NCBI GenBank assembly: GCA_016463225.1
Contig: JAEMRT010000050.1
Coordinates: 1 to 36,655, forward strand
Direction: 5' to 3'
Source: Sphingopyxis sp.
GTDB taxonomy: Bacteria > Pseudomonadota > Alphaproteobacteria > Sphingomonadales > Sphingomonadaceae
DNA: 36,655 bases
Both the position numbers and the translations under genes were made by a program. Positions within the stretch are counted from its first letter, which is position 1. Each line of letters opens with the position of its first letter. The notes under the pieces are model-generated. The model had not been told where the DNA came from. It was given only the letters and a program-made list of their open reading frames with translations, and did no database searches. Positions 16,409-26,251 of the stretch are shown here, in pieces.

Positions 16409-16913
16409 CGACGGTCACCGCGCGGCGGTTCTTGGCATAGGCTTCCTCGGTCGACCCGAGTTCGGCGGGGCGTTCCTTGCCATAGCTGATGACGTTGATC
16501 CGCGACGGATCGATGCCCAGCGAGGCGAGGTAATTTTTCGCGGCATTGGCGCGGCGTTCGCCCAGCGCGATATTATAGTCGCGCGTGCCGCGTTCGTCGG
16601 CATGACCTTCGAGGGTGACGCGGACGGCGGGATTGCGCTGCAACCATTGCGACTGGCTTTGCAGCGTCGCCATGTCCGCGCTGTCGACATTATACTGGTC
16701 GAAGTCGAAAAAGATGCGGTCGCCCGAGAGACCGACGCTGGCGAGGAAATCTTCCTGCGAGCCCGGAACGACGCCGGTGCCGGTGCCCGCGCCGGTATCG
16801 GTGCCGGTGCCCTCGGGCACGGGGGGAAGCGTGTCGGGGGCCTTTTTCGCGCAGGCGCCAACAGCAAGCATGGTGATCGCCGCGATCATCGCGGTGCTTT
16901 TGCGTATCGTCAT
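16395..16913 (-). CDS. pal: Peptidoglycan-associated lipoprotein (Pal)
   Basis: A 172-residue outer-membrane lipoprotein that binds peptidoglycan and TolB and drives envelope constriction at division. The ATG at 16913 gives a signal peptide with lipobox VGAC and lipidated C21. A Gly/Thr/Pro linker follows (PEGTGTDTGAGTGTG), then an OmpA-like domain with IFFDFDQYNVD, LEGHADERGTRDYN, LGERRANAAKNYL and NRRAVTVVI, which carry the usual diaminopimelate-binding Asp and Arg. A 106-bp gap separates it from tolB upstream. The ends of pal and gspO converge and overlap by 14 bp. Confidence 0.96.
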   Translation of the reverse strand: MTIRKSTAMIAAITMLAVGACAKKAPDTLPPVPEGTGTDTGAGTGTGVVPGSQEDFLASVGLSGDRIFFDFDQYNVDSADMATLQSQSQWLQRNPAVRVTLEGHADERGTRDYNIALGERRANAAKNYLASLGIDPSRINVISYGKERPAELGSTEEAYAKNRRAVTVVIGQ

Positions 16914-17019
16914 CTTGTCTGTCCTCTTGTTGTTGCTGGAAAATTCGCGTGAGCGGCCGATTTGGCCGCGCCAGAACATGCTATGGGAACCCGAATATCG
17001 CTTTTTGGTTCCGCTTTTG

Positions 17020-18387
17020 TCACGGTAGCACCGGCCCCCAGCTGGGGTCCGAACCGTCCTGCGGGGTGGGCAGGCGGCGCAGGTTGACGCCGGTCAGATC
17101 GACTTGCCACAGGCTCGACTTGCCTTCGCGCCCCGGGGTGGTGCGGAAAAACTGGATGACGCGGCCGTTCGGCGACCAGGTCGGCGCCTCATCCTGCCAG
17201 CTGTTGGTCAGCATCCGGGCGCTGCCGCCCGACGGCGTCATCACCCCGATACGGAACTCGCCGCCGCCCATGCGGGTGAAGGCGATCAGATCGCCGCGCG
17301 GCGACCATTCGGGGGTTGCCGACCGCCCGCCGCCAAAGCTGATCCGCTGCTGGTTCGACCCGTCGATGTTCATCGTATAGATTTGCTGGCTGCCCGACCG
17401 GTCGCTTTCGAACACGATCTTGCGCCCGTCGGGGGAAAAGCTGCCGCCGACGTCGATGCCCGGGGTGCTGGTCAGCCGTACCGGGGTGCCGCCGCTGGCC
17501 GAGATGCGATAGATGTCGGTGTTGCCGCCCACTGCCATCGAATAGAGGATCTGGGTGCCGTCGGGCGACCAGCGCGGCGCAAAGGTCGCGTTGCCGCTTT
17601 CGGTGACCAGCTTCTGCGACCCCGCCGCGATGTCGTAAATGAAGACGCGGACGCGGTTGTTCAGATAGCTGACGTACACGATCTTTTTGTAATCAGGCGA
17701 GAATCGCGGCGAAATGGCGAGCGACTGGCCGTTGGTGATGAAGCGGTGGTTGCCGCCGTCGCTGTCCATGATCGCGAGGCGTTTGATGCGGTTCCCCTTG
17801 GGGCCGCTCTCGGCGATATAGGCGACGCGGCTGTCGAAGAAGGGTGCCTCGCCCGACAGGCGCGAATAGATGGCGTCGGCGCATTTGTGCGCGGCGCGGC
17901 GCCAGTCGCCGGGCTGGATCTCGAAGCCCTTGCGGACCAGTTCGCTGCCGAGCGCGGTGTCGTAGAGGTAACAGCCGACGACCAGCCCGCCGGTGCCGCT
18001 GGCATCGACAAAGCCATGCACGACATTTTCGGCATTGCGCGCCTGCCAGTCGGCAAAACGCGGCGCCTGCACCTCGGCGCGGGTGATCGTGGGAATGCCG
18101 CTGGGGCCCATCGGATCGTAGAGGCCGCTGCGTTCAAGGTCTGCCGCGATGACTTCGGCGATCTGGCGGCCGAGGGTATCGGTGCGCAGGCCGGCGACGG
18201 ATTGCGCCGACGCGGTTGCGAGCGCGGGGATTGCGACGACGGTACGATTGTTGGAAATCGTCGCAACAACTTCGGGCGATTCTGTCGGATTGCCCGTCTG
18301 TGACAATGTGGTGGCGGTTTGCCCTAGCGCTTGGGCTGACGTTAGGGTCAACAACAAGCCGAGCGCAGTGATAACTGAGGCTTTCAC
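17020..18387 (-). CDS. tolB: Tol-Pal periplasmic protein TolB
   Basis: A 455-residue periplasmic protein linking TolA and Pal. It starts at a GTG two bases after the tolA stop. A signal peptide ends near AQALGQ, followed by the N-terminal domain (VVAIPALA, GRQIAEVIAADLERSGLY) and a six-bladed propeller with recurring WSPDG-type motifs: SPDYKKIVYVSY, FAPRWSPDGTQILY, GSFSPDGRKIVFES, ATPEWSPRGDLIAFT and APTWSPNGRVIQFF. Length and motif order are normal. Confidence 0.97.
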   Translation of the reverse strand: MKASVITALGLLLTLTSAQALGQTATTLSQTGNPTESPEVVATISNNRTVVAIPALATASAQSVAGLRTDTLGRQIAEVIAADLERSGLYDPMGPSGIPTITRAEVQAPRFADWQARNAENVVHGFVDASGTGGLVVGCYLYDTALGSELVRKGFEIQPGDWRRAAHKCADAIYSRLSGEAPFFDSRVAYIAESGPKGNRIKRLAIMDSDGGNHRFITNGQSLAISPRFSPDYKKIVYVSYLNNRVRVFIYDIAAGSQKLVTESGNATFAPRWSPDGTQILYSMAVGGNTDIYRISASGGTPVRLTSTPGIDVGGSFSPDGRKIVFESDRSGSQQIYTMNIDGSNQQRISFGGGRSATPEWSPRGDLIAFTRMGGGEFRIGVMTPSGGSARMLTNSWQDEAPTWSPNGRVIQFFRTTPGREGKSSLWQVDLTGVNLRRLPTPQDGSDPSWGPVLP

Positions 18388-18389
18388 AA

Positions 18390-19223
18390 TTAATTCTCCA
18401 TGCGAAACGGCTGCGTGATGACTTTCCAGCCGTCATACTGATCGGGCGGTAACTTGAATGGCGCGGCTTGACGCACGGAGCGAACTGCCAACTCCACAAA
18501 TCGTTTTTGCTGGGGGGCGTTGCTTTCCGTAGTGCCCGTCATCGGCCCATTCTGGCGAATGTCGGCGATCGAGCCATCACGATTTAGATGAATATCCAGC
18601 CTCAATCTCAACTGATCCAATTCGACACCGCTGATCGCGTTCGCGTTCCTCTGCCAATATGGTCTGATCTCACCGTCAACGGCCGCAGAGAAGGCACGCC
18701 GCACTTCCGCCGACACAGCAGACGCTGGTGCGCCCTTGGTTTGTGTCGACTTGGTTAACTCACGGCCGATTCTGTCGATGTCACCTGAGGGTTGTCCGGC
18801 ACGTCGAGGCGGGGCCTTTTTGGTGGGCGTTTTCTTCTGGACCTCCTTGGGAGGGGCCTTTTTTGTTGCGGGAGGCTGCTTAAGAGGCGCCGGCTTCGGC
18901 CGCTCGACCTGCTTGGGGGTCGGGGCGGGCGTCGGCCGAACTACCGGTTCGGGCAGCGGTGGTGCAGGCATCGGTTCGGGCGCCGTAATGTCGGTAGCGT
19001 CTTCTTCGCCCAGTCGTGCGGCCGGGGGCGTTTCGCTGATGACTGGCGCTGTTGACGTGGGCGCGGTTTCGGCGATCAGGTCGACCTCCATCGGCGGGTT
19101 GTCGAAACGCCGTTCGCCCGCGGTCCACTGCACGGAAAGCAGGCCGACGATGACGACATGCGCCGCCACCGCGATGGCGATGCCGCGTCCTTCCTTCCCC
19201 CTCACTGCCCGTGTTGCGGCCAT
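18390..19223 (-). CDS. tolA: Tol-Pal energy transducer TolA (TonB-like)
   Basis: A 277-residue protein anchored in the inner membrane (about residues 14-33, IAIAVAAHVVIVGLLSV) that carries energy from TolQR to the outer membrane. A Pro/Lys/Ala-rich rod (KPAPLKQPPATKKAPPK and PTKKAPPRR) spans the periplasm. The C-terminal domain from about residue 165 has AVDGEIRPYWQRN, LRLDIHLNRDGSI and FKLPPDQYDGW. The gene is 9 bp after tolR. The 3' half has a visibly lower GC content: 130 of 240 bases in 18421-18660, against about 70% in tolR. Confidence 0.93.
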   Translation of the reverse strand: MAATRAVRGKEGRGIAIAVAAHVVIVGLLSVQWTAGERRFDNPPMEVDLIAETAPTSTAPVISETPPAARLGEEDATDITAPEPMPAPPLPEPVVRPTPAPTPKQVERPKPAPLKQPPATKKAPPKEVQKKTPTKKAPPRRAGQPSGDIDRIGRELTKSTQTKGAPASAVSAEVRRAFSAAVDGEIRPYWQRNANAISGVELDQLRLRLDIHLNRDGSIADIRQNGPMTGTTESNAPQQKRFVELAVRSVRQAAPFKLPPDQYDGWKVITQPFRMEN

Positions 19224-19232
19224 GATCGGACC

Positions 19233-19750
<518 letters not shown>

Positions 19751-19751
<1 letters not shown>

Positions 19752-20449
19752 CAGGCGTCGACCTCCAGCTCGCGGCTGAAGGTCGCGTGCAGCCCGTCGG
19801 CAAAGCGGTCAAGGCGCGATTCGAGCCGGTTCAGGCGCTGTGAAAAGGCGTTGTAGGCGATGACCGCGGGAATGGCGGCGAACAAGCCGATCGCGGTCGC
19901 GAACAAGGCCTCGGCGATGCCGGGGGCGACGACCGCGAGGCTGCTGTTATTCTCAGCCGCAATCGCGGTGAAGCTGCGCATGATGCCCCATACGGTGCCG
20001 AACAGCCCGACGAAGGGCGCGACCGATCCGATGGTGGCCAGCGTGCCGATCTTTTCGGCGAGGCGATCGACTTCGCCCGCGACCGCGCTGTTCATCGCGA
20101 TGCCGAGGCGTTCGCGCGTGCCGTCGCGGTCGACATTTTTGGTTTTGGTCGAGCGGCGCCATTCGCTGATCCCGGCGCCCAATACCTTGGCGCTCGGCAA
20201 TTCCTCGCTGCCATTTTTGTCGAAGAATTTGTCGATATTGTCCGCGCGCCAGAAATCGCGTTCGAAGCGTTCGGACGCGCTCATGAGCTTGCTGACGCTG
20301 CGACCGTGGGTGAAGATCACCGCCCAGACATAGATCGACGCCAGCAGCAGCCCGATCATCACCGCCTTGACGATGATATCGGCCTGCAGGAACAGCGCGA
20401 CGGGGGAAAGCGTCGCCGCGTCGGCGGCCAGCGAGATATTGTCTAGCAA
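19751..20449 (-). CDS. tolQ: Tol-Pal proton-channel protein TolQ
   Basis: A 232-residue ExbB/TolQ inner-membrane protein with three membrane segments (about residues 27-47, 135-160 and 170-195). VAPFVGLFGTVWGIM, GIAEALFATAIGL and AAIPAVIAYN are diagnostic. The start is TTG at 20449, supported by GGAGAG about 9 bases upstream; it overlaps the ybgC stop by 7 bases. With TolR it forms the proton-driven motor acting on TolA. Confidence 0.95.
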
Positions 20450-20922
20450 GGGATTTTCTCTCCATTCATGATGGCGGTAAAGCGGTCGGCCCAGCCCGCG
20501 GGCTGGCGGCGCGGCCGGCCCCCGGGCGACAGAAAGGCGGCGGTGACCCGCCCGTCTGTGAGTGTCTCGCCGGTTAACGTGTCAGTTCCGCGAAGGATGC
20601 GCTGCGCGATGATCACGCTGGCGCCGCGCACCGCTTCGACGGTGCTGACGACGAGCAGATCGTCGTCAAGTCGCGCGGGGCGACGGTATTTGATCGTCAG
20701 GTCGGTGACCGCCCAGCTGCCGTCGCCAGCGTCCATCGCCGCGCGCTGGTCGATGCCCGCGATGCGCAGCATGTCGGAGCGCGCGCGCTCCATATAGCGC
20801 AGGTAATTGGCATGATAGACGATGCCCGACAGGTCGGTATCCTCGAAATAGACGCGCGCCCGGTAGTGATGCGCCGCCCCGACGAAAGCGCCGGGGATGA
20901 AGGGGGGCGGGGCGTTTACCAT
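20443..20922 (-). CDS. ybgC: Acyl-CoA thioesterase YbgC (hotdog fold)
   Basis: A 159-residue 4-hydroxybenzoyl-CoA thioesterase-type protein, the usual first gene of tol-pal clusters. It has the hotdog active-site segment VYFEDTDLSGIVYHANYL, with the catalytic Asp at residue 30, then YLRYMERAR and LTIKYRRPARLDDDL. The ATG at 20922 is chosen; an upstream in-frame TTG at 20970 would add 16 residues unlike the family. No strong ribosome-binding sequence precedes either start. The physiological acyl-CoA or acyl-ACP substrate is uncertain. Confidence 0.92.
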   Translation of the reverse strand: MVNAPPPFIPGAFVGAAHHYRARVYFEDTDLSGIVYHANYLRYMERARSDMLRIAGIDQRAAMDAGDGSWAVTDLTIKYRRPARLDDDLLVVSTVEAVRGASVIIAQRILRGTDTLTGETLTDGRVTAAFLSPGGRPRRQPAGWADRFTAIMNGEKIPC

Positions 20923-21022
20923 GGGGTTGATCGATAGCGGGCCTTCGACTCGTCGCAAACCCCTAACCAACGGTTCGTCGCAGATGGGGGCCGTTTGGTG
21001 GAAGGAAGCGGCGGATTTCCGC

Positions 21023-22045
21023 CTATTTCCCGTTGTCGAACAAACCGTCCTGCGATCCCGCGGGCGGATTGAGCCCCAGATGTTTCCACGCGCTGGGGTT
21101 GAGCATCCGTCCGCGCGCGGTGCGGGCGATCAGGCCGACCTGGAGCAGATAGGGCTCGATCACATCCTCGATCGTATCGCGCGGCTCGGACAGGCCCGCC
21201 GCCATCGTCTCGACCCCGACCGGGCCGCCGCGGTAAATGTCGGCGATCATGGTCAGGTACCGCCGGTCCATCGCGTCGAGCCCCAGCGCGTCGACCTCGA
21301 GCCGGTTGAGCGCGGCGTCGGCGGCCCTGGCATCGACGATGGCATGGCCCGCGACGGTCGCGAAATCGCGCACCCGGCGCAGCAGCCGTCCGGCGATGCG
21401 CGGCGTCCCGCGCGAGCGCTTGGCAATCTCGAGCGCGCCGTCGGACGCGATCGGCAGCGCGAGCAGGCGCGCGGCGCGGGTGATGACCTGCTCCAGCTCG
21501 CCATGGGTATAGAAATTGAGCCGCACCGGAATGCCGAAACGGTCGCGCAGCGGTGTCGTCAGCAGCCCCTGCCGCGTCGTTGCGCCGACGAGGGTGAATT
21601 TGGGCAGGTCGATCCGCACAGACCGCGCCGACGGTCCTTCGCCGATCATGATGTCGAGCGCGCGATCCTCCATCGCCGGATAGAGGATTTCCTCGACCGC
21701 GGGCGACAGGCGGTGGATCTCGTCGATGAACAGCACGTCGCCGTCCTCGAGGTTGGTGAGCAGCGCGGCGAGGTCGCCTGCCTTGGCGATTACCGGGCCG
21801 CTGGTCGAACGGAAACCGACGCCCAGCTCGCGCGCGACGATCTGTGCCAGCGTCGTCTTGCCGAGCCCGGGGGGGCCATAGAAGAGCACATGATCGAGCG
21901 CGTCCGCGCGCGATTTGGCGGCCTCGATAAAGATGCGCAAATTCTCGCGCGCCGCGGCCTGCCCGACGAACTCTGCCAGCGTCTTGGGCCGCAGCGCGGC
22001 ATCGGCGTCCTCGGGGGTGCGGATGGGGGTGGTGAGGTCGGTCAA
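21023..22045 (-). CDS. ruvB: Holliday junction branch-migration ATPase RuvB
   Basis: A 340-residue AAA+ motor of the RuvABC resolvasome. Walker A is GPPGLGKT (residues 57-64), Walker B is LFIDEIHR with D108 and E109, and sensor 1 is [18 protein letters not shown]. The C-terminal winged helix has [11 protein letters not shown] and [13 protein letters not shown]. The start is TTG at 22045, two bases after the dehalogenase stop; no ATG lies nearby and the N terminus matches the family. Full length with all key residues. Confidence 0.97.
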   Translation of the reverse strand: MTDLTTPIRTPEDADAALRPKTLAEFVGQAAARENLRIFIEAAKSRADALDHVLFYGPPGLGKTTLAQIVARELGVGFRSTSGPVIAKAGDLAALLTNLEDGDVLFIDEIHRLSPAVEEILYPAMEDRALDIMIGEGPSARSVRIDLPKFTLVGATTRQGLLTTPLRDRFGIPVRLNFYTHGELEQVITRAARLLALPIASDGALEIAKRSRGTPRIAGRLLRRVRDFATVAGHAIVDARAADAALNRLEVDALGLDAMDRRYLTMIADIYRGGPVGVETMAAGLSEPRDTIEDVIEPYLLQVGLIARTARGRMLNPSAWKHLGLNPPAGSQDGLFDNGK

Positions 22046-22046
22046 A

Positions 22047-22781
22047 TCAGCATTCCATTTGCGCCGCCAGGTCGGTCAGGCTGTCGGCGCTATACTCCCA
22101 ATCCTGCGCCGCGTCGGCATCGGGCGCGCGGGCGCCGCCATATTCTTGTGGACGGTCGATATGGGCGGTCATCAGGTCGCAACCGCGCGCGGCGGCAAGA
22201 TCGCTGTGGTGCGAGGCGACGAGGCAAAGCTCGTGCGGCGCCAGCCCCAGCGCATCGGCGGTCGCGAGATAGGCGGCGGGTTGCGGTTTGTACGCGCGGG
22301 CATATTCGGCGCCGAGGATGGCGTCCCATGTGATGCCAGCGCGGCGCGCCATGTCGATCATCAGCGACACATTGCCGTTCGACAGCGTGACCACAGGGAA
22401 CACGGTGCGCAGCCGCACGATCCCCGCAACGCTATCGGGCCAGGGATCGAGCCGGTGCCAGGCATTGGTCCAGTCGGCTAGCAGGGCCGGATCGAGCGTG
22501 GCGGGGTCGATGCCCTGCGCGTCCAGCACCGCGTCGAGCATTTCGCGGTGCAGGATGTCGAGCTTGACGAAGCCGCGTTGCCCGCCGCTGACCGCCGCCA
22601 TCGCGGGCAGGTAGCGGCGGCGCCACTGGTCGGCGAAGTCATGCGGGTCGATGTCGCTGCGGTCGATCTTTGCGAGGAAGGTCGCGGATTCGCGGGCGAT
22701 GCTGCTGCGCCAGTCGACGACGGTGCCGAACACGTCGAAGGCGAGGGCTTTGGGGCGGCGGGCGGCGGCGGGCTCAGTCAT
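22047..22781 (-). CDS. HAD-superfamily haloacid dehalogenase, type II
   Basis: A 244-residue protein similar to (S)-2-haloacid dehalogenases. Motif I is [11 protein letters not shown] with nucleophile D16 and T20; motif II is TLSNGN (S134, N135); K165 lies in [12 protein letters not shown]; motif IV is VASHHSDL with D194. These are the residues expected for a hydrolytic HAD enzyme forming an aspartyl ester. Chromosomal members often have unknown natural substrates, so dehalogenation is not certain. It overlaps the GFA gene by 8 bases and lies between ruvA and ruvB in one transcription unit. Confidence 0.9.
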   Translation of the reverse strand: MTEPAAARRPKALAFDVFGTVVDWRSSIARESATFLAKIDRSDIDPHDFADQWRRRYLPAMAAVSGGQRGFVKLDILHREMLDAVLDAQGIDPATLDPALLADWTNAWHRLDPWPDSVAGIVRLRTVFPVVTLSNGNVSLMIDMARRAGITWDAILGAEYARAYKPQPAAYLATADALGLAPHELCLVASHHSDLAAARGCDLMTAHIDRPQEYGGARAPDADAAQDWEYSADSLTDLAAQMEC

Positions 22782-23184
22782 GATGTTCTATTGCGTCGCC
22801 GGTGATCGAAACCCAAGGCTCCATGCTGTCCTCGTACACCGAATAGTCGGGCACGAAGCCGTGGCCGGGCGCGAAATTGCCGAGCGGTATCGCATAGGCC
22901 TCATGATAGGGGCGCGCGCGGTACCAGACGCCCGAACCGCAGGTGCCGCAAAAGAAGAAGTCGGCGGTGTTGCCGCTGTCGCCGGTATATTGCCACATTC
23001 GCGCATTCGCCTCGCCCTCGGTGCGGACCTGCCCGGCGGGGAAGCGGACCTGCGCGGCAAAAGCGCTGCCGCTCCGCGCCTTGCACTCGCGGCAATGGCA
23101 GACCGACACGCGGATCGGTTCGCCGGTGCAGGCGATGCGGATCTGGCCGCAGCGGCAGGCGGCGTGGCGGACGCGGTCGGTCAC
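22774..23184 (-). CDS. GFA / CENP-V family zinc protein
   Basis: A 136-residue protein of the glutathione-dependent formaldehyde-activating fold. The zinc-binding cysteine pattern is CRCG near the N terminus, CHCRECK in the middle and FFCGTCGSG further on. The GTG start is in a GTGA overlap with the ruvA stop. Family members bind one or two zinc ions; most have no proven enzyme activity, and this one is called by family only. Its place inside the ruv cluster gives no clear hint of function. Confidence 0.9.
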   Translation of the reverse strand: MTDRVRHAACRCGQIRIACTGEPIRVSVCHCRECKARSGSAFAAQVRFPAGQVRTEGEANARMWQYTGDSGNTADFFFCGTCGSGVWYRARPYHEAYAIPLGNFAPGHGFVPDYSVYEDSMEPWVSITGDAIEHHD

Positions 23185-23783
23185 TTTGCCGCTTTCTTGA
23201 GCGCCACGCGGACCAGCGCATCGAGGCTGGCATCCGCGCCCAGTTCTTCGCCCGCCGCCGCAACCGCCGCGCTTGCTTCGCCGGGTTTGAAGCCGAGGCC
23301 GGTGAGGGCGGTGACGGCGTCGGCGAGGGGGCCGGGGGTGGCGGATATGTAGGACGCGCCGCTGCCCGCTATGCCGCCCAGCGCGCCCGCTTTGTCCTTC
23401 AATTCATGCGTGATCCGCTGCGCGAGTTTCGGGCCGACGCCGTTGGCGCGCGCGATCATCGCGCTGTCGCCGCTGGCGAGGGCGCGTTGCAGGTCGGCGA
23501 TTTCGAGCGCCGAGAGGATCGCGAGCGCGACCTTGGCGCCGACGCCCTGGACGCTGGTGAGCAGGCGGAACCAGTCGCGTTCCTCGGCCTTGGCAAAGCC
23601 GAGCAGGCGCAGGAAATCCTCGCCGACGAGCATTTCGGTGTGGATGGTCACCTCGCCGCCGGTCGCGCCGAGCGCATCGAGGGTGCGTGCCGATGCCTCG
23701 ACCAGATAACCGACACCGCCGACGTCGATTACGGCATGGCCTGCGCCGCTGGAGTCCAGCCGCCCTGTCAGTTTCGCGATCAT
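23181..23783 (-). CDS. ruvA: Holliday junction DNA-binding protein RuvA
   Basis: A 200-residue tetrameric protein that holds the Holliday junction and loads RuvB. The N-terminal OB fold starts [10 protein letters not shown] with [13 protein letters not shown]. The two helix-hairpin-helix motifs are visible as [17 protein letters not shown] and [20 protein letters not shown]. The C-terminal RuvB-binding domain has [12 protein letters not shown]. Full length with an ATG start. Confidence 0.97.
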   Translation of the reverse strand: MIAKLTGRLDSSGAGHAVIDVGGVGYLVEASARTLDALGATGGEVTIHTEMLVGEDFLRLLGFAKAEERDWFRLLTSVQGVGAKVALAILSALEIADLQRALASGDSAMIARANGVGPKLAQRITHELKDKAGALGGIAGSGASYISATPGPLADAVTALTGLGFKPGEASAAVAAAGEELGADASLDALVRVALKKAAK

Positions 23784-23854
23784 GGTCCGTGCCTAACGCG
23801 GGGAGAACGAAAAGGGAATCAATTTCCCTCGACCATCTGGAATACCCGCTCTTT

Positions 23855-23916
23855 GTCATGCCGGACTTGATCCGGCATCCGTGACCGCGTGGACCCCGGA
23901 TCAAGTCCGGGGTGAC
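23855..23916. repeat. Palindromic intergenic repeat between ruvC and ruvA
   Basis: Two inverted 26-bp arms (23855-23880 and 23891-23916) match at 22 positions around a 10-nt loop. Each arm centres on CCGGACTTGATCCGG, itself nearly palindromic. Elements of this style are common between genes in sphingomonads and related alphaproteobacteria. It splits the ruvC and ruvA transcripts by a possible strong hairpin, which could act as terminator or mRNA stabiliser. Confidence 0.75.
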
Positions 23917-23922
23917 GAGATG

Positions 23923-24396
23923 CTAGTAGCGCGGTCTATGGTTCGCGTGGCAGATTGCGACCGCCAGCGCATCGGCGGCATCGGCGCCCGTCACCTTTGC
24001 TCCGGGCAGCAGCACGCGCAGCATGGCCTGCACCTGTTCCTTCGCCGCGGTGCCGGTGCCGACGATCGCTTTCTTGACCAGCCGCGGGGCGTATTCGCCG
24101 ACCGGTAGCCCGGCGCGCGCGCAGCCGAGGAGGACGACGCCGCGGGCGTGGGCGAGCTTCAGCGTCGATTGGGGGTTATCGTTGACGAACACCTCTTCGA
24201 CCGCCGCGCATTGCGGTGCATGATCGGCGATCACTGCGGCGAGCACGGTGTCGAGATGGGCGAGGCGGTCGGGCAGGGGGGCTTTGGCGTCGGTTTTGAT
24301 CTGGCCGTTGGCGATATGGCTGATCCGGCTGCCCTCGACGCGGATGATGCCCCAGCCGGTGCAGCTGAGCGAGGGGTCGAGGCCGAGGACGATCAT
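23923..24396 (-). CDS. ruvC: Holliday junction resolvase RuvC
   Basis: A 157-residue dimeric endonuclease that cuts Holliday junctions. The ATG at 24396 gives [16 protein letters not shown]; a longer open frame upstream is unrelated sequence. The catalytic acids are D7, E67 (in AAVEEVF), D139 and D142 (in GADAADALA), matching the D-E-D-D set of RuvC. It overlaps the stop of the small membrane gene by 4 nt. Normal length. Confidence 0.96.
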   Translation of the reverse strand: MIVLGLDPSLSCTGWGIIRVEGSRISHIANGQIKTDAKAPLPDRLAHLDTVLAAVIADHAPQCAAVEEVFVNDNPQSTLKLAHARGVVLLGCARAGLPVGEYAPRLVKKAIVGTGTAAKEQVQAMLRVLLPGAKVTGADAADALAVAICHANHRPRY

Positions 24397-24608
24397 GGCT
24401 TCCGCCTGATGTCGGCCCAAACCAGCGCCGAAAATATCCAGAGCATAAACGGGGCAACAATCAGGTAGAGGCCGCAAACGATCTTCGTCACGATACTCTC
24501 TGCACTTTGGAGTCGTTCGAAAATCATAAACACTGAAAGCAGCGTCCCGAGGAAAGGAAAAGCCGCAGCAAAAACCCGCCAGCCCCATTCCTTTCGCAGG
24601 CGTATCAC
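24393..24608 (-). CDS. Small two-helix membrane protein, unknown
   Basis: A 71-residue protein with two hydrophobic segments (about residues 11-30 and 43-66), a basic start (MIRLRKEW) and a basic end (DIRRKP). The GTG start sits in a GTGA overlap with the yebC stop, and its stop is in an ATGA overlap with the ruvC start. This double coupling is good evidence that it is translated. Its base composition is less GC-rich than its neighbours. No family recognised. Confidence 0.65.
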   Translation of the reverse strand: MIRLRKEWGWRVFAAAFPFLGTLLSVFMIFERLQSAESIVTKIVCGLYLIVAPFMLWIFSALVWADIRRKP

Positions 24609-25351
24609 CCCAGCTTTTCCATCACCGCATCGGGGATCTCGTAATTACCCCACACGGTCTGCACATCGTCGTCGTCGTCGAGCGTGTCGATCAGCTTGAA
24701 CAGTGTCTGCGCGGTCGCTTCGTCGGCGACTTCGCTTTTCAGCGTCGGGCGCCATGCGAGTTTCACGCCTTCGGCCTCGCCGAGCTTGGCCTCCAACGCT
24801 TTGGCGACTTCGTGCAAACCGTCGATTTCGGTCCAGATGTCGTGGCCGTCCTCGGACGATTCGACATCGCTGGCGCCGGCATCGAGCGCCGCTTCGAACA
24901 CCGTATCGGCATCGCCCGCCTTGGCAGGATAGCTGATCAGACCGAGCCGGTCGAAGCCGTGCGCGACGCTGCCCGACGTGCCGAGGTTGCCGCCGTTTTT
25001 GGCAAAGGCGGTGCGGACGTTGGTTGCGGTGCGGTTGCGGTTGTCGGTCAGCGCCTCGACGATCAGCGACACGCCGCCGGGGCCATAGCCTTCGTAGCGG
25101 ATCTCTTCGTAATTATCGCCGTCGCCGCCGGTCGCCTTGTCGATCGAGCGCTGGATATTGTCCTTCGGCACCGACTGCGCCTTGGCGGCGTTGATCGCCG
25201 CGCGCAGGCGCGCGTTCGCGTCGGGATCGGGCAGGCCCATTTTCGCCGCCACGGTGATTTCCCGCGAAAGCTTGGAAAACAGCGAGCTGCGCTTTTTGTC
25301 CTGCGCACCCTTGCGGTGCATGATGTTCTTGAATTTGCTATGGCCGGCCAT
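24605..25351 (-). CDS. yebC: YebC/PmpR-family protein
   Basis: A 248-residue protein of the YebC/TACO1 family. The ATG at 25351 gives the conserved N terminus [20 protein letters not shown]; the longer open frame upstream is discarded. Family motifs include [35 protein letters not shown] and the RTFAKNGG-like [11 protein letters not shown]. Family members have been described as transcription regulators and, more recently, as factors that help ribosomes translate stalling sequences. It stands directly before the ruvC group, the common bacterial arrangement. Confidence 0.96.
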   Translation of the reverse strand: MAGHSKFKNIMHRKGAQDKKRSSLFSKLSREITVAAKMGLPDPDANARLRAAINAAKAQSVPKDNIQRSIDKATGGDGDNYEEIRYEGYGPGGVSLIVEALTDNRNRTATNVRTAFAKNGGNLGTSGSVAHGFDRLGLISYPAKAGDADTVFEAALDAGASDVESSEDGHDIWTEIDGLHEVAKALEAKLGEAEGVKLAWRPTLKSEVADEATAQTLFKLIDTLDDDDDVQTVWGNYEIPDAVMEKLG

Positions 25352-25410
25352 GGCTCTCTTCTTTTCGGCTGGAAGGAACTGGAGGCGCGCGCTTACATCA
25401 GGACCGAATG

Positions 25411-25902
25411 TCAAAGCAACCGCTGCCACCACCCGACATCGCGCCAGCCGCCCATTTTCCAGCCAACCTCGCGGTAAATACCGATCGGCGTGAAGCCCAT
25501 TGCCTCATGCAAACCGATGCTGGCATCATTCGGCAAGGCAATCCCGGCAAAGATTGCATGGACATTGCGATGCTTCAGAATCGGAAGCAGCGCCTCATAA
25601 AGCCGCCGCCCAATTCCGGCCCGCGCAAATGCGGCATCAAGGTAAACCGCGACATCTGCCGAGGTCGCGTAAGCTTCGCGGGTGCGGTGAGGGGAGCCAT
25701 AGGCATATCCCGCAATTTTGCCCTCGACCTCCGCAACCAGCCAGCCATGACTGGTCCCGTAATTTTCTATCCGGCGCGCCATCTCCGTCGCATCGGGCGG
25801 ATCGCGTTCGAAACTGACCCAATTGTCCGTGACATAGGGCGCGTAAATCTCGGCACAGCGCGCGGCGTCGGCTGACGTGGCTGGGCGGATGCGGGCACTC
25901 AC
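25411..25902 (-). CDS. GNAT N-acetyltransferase, phosphinothricin-acetyltransferase-like
   Basis: A 163-residue protein with [20 protein letters not shown] at the N terminus, the acetyl-CoA loop [15 protein letters not shown] and the C-terminal [21 protein letters not shown] with DVGWWQ, a signature of the Pat/Bar-like group. It would acetylate a small amine using acetyl-CoA. The substrate may be methionine derivatives or a phosphinothricin-like compound; this cannot be told. The GTG start is in a GTGA overlap with the UPF0145 stop. Confidence 0.9.
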   Translation of the reverse strand: MSARIRPATSADAARCAEIYAPYVTDNWVSFERDPPDATEMARRIENYGTSHGWLVAEVEGKIAGYAYGSPHRTREAYATSADVAVYLDAAFARAGIGRRLYEALLPILKHRNVHAIFAGIALPNDASIGLHEAMGFTPIGIYREVGWKMGGWRDVGWWQRLL

Positions 25903-26219
25903 CCCAGCGTCACTGCCGTCCCCGATGCGCTGACCATCAGCATCGATCCGTTCTGACCGAGCACTTCATAGTCGAGGTCGACGCCGACCACGGCGTTGCC
26001 GCCGAGACGCACCGCTTCGGCTTCCATTTCGCTGATCGCTTCCTTGCGCGCGCGGGCGAGGACATCCTCATATTTGCCCGAACGGCCGCCGACGATGTCG
26101 GTGATGCTGGCGAACAGGTCGCGGAACAGGTTGGCGCCGACGATCACCTCGCCAGTGACGATGCCCAGATATTCGCGGACCGGACGGCCTTCGACTGTGT
26201 TGGTGGTGGTGCTGAACAT
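25899..26219 (-). CDS. UPF0145 / YbjQ-family protein
   Basis: A 106-residue protein of the YbjQ family (heavy-metal-binding-like fold, function unknown). Family segments include [43 protein letters not shown] and [15 protein letters not shown]. The ATG at 26219 is preferred to a GTG at 26225 because AGGAGAG lies about 6 bases upstream. It starts 32 bp after the gapR stop. Confidence 0.9.
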   Translation of the reverse strand: MFSTTTNTVEGRPVREYLGIVTGEVIVGANLFRDLFASITDIVGGRSGKYEDVLARARKEAISEMEAEAVRLGGNAVVGVDLDYEVLGQNGSMLMVSASGTAVTLG

Positions 26220-26251
26220 CGTCACTCTCCTGTGCTGATAATTGCGGGGGC

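Noticed and set aside
17104..18303. 399-codon plus-strand frame opposite tolB
   Set aside because: No signal or domain; tolB on the other strand is unambiguous.
21010..21023. Short hairpin next to the ruvB stop as terminator
   Set aside because: Only 5 bp with a 4-nt loop, touching the stop codon and without a T-run; ybgC lies 100 bp further on the same strand.
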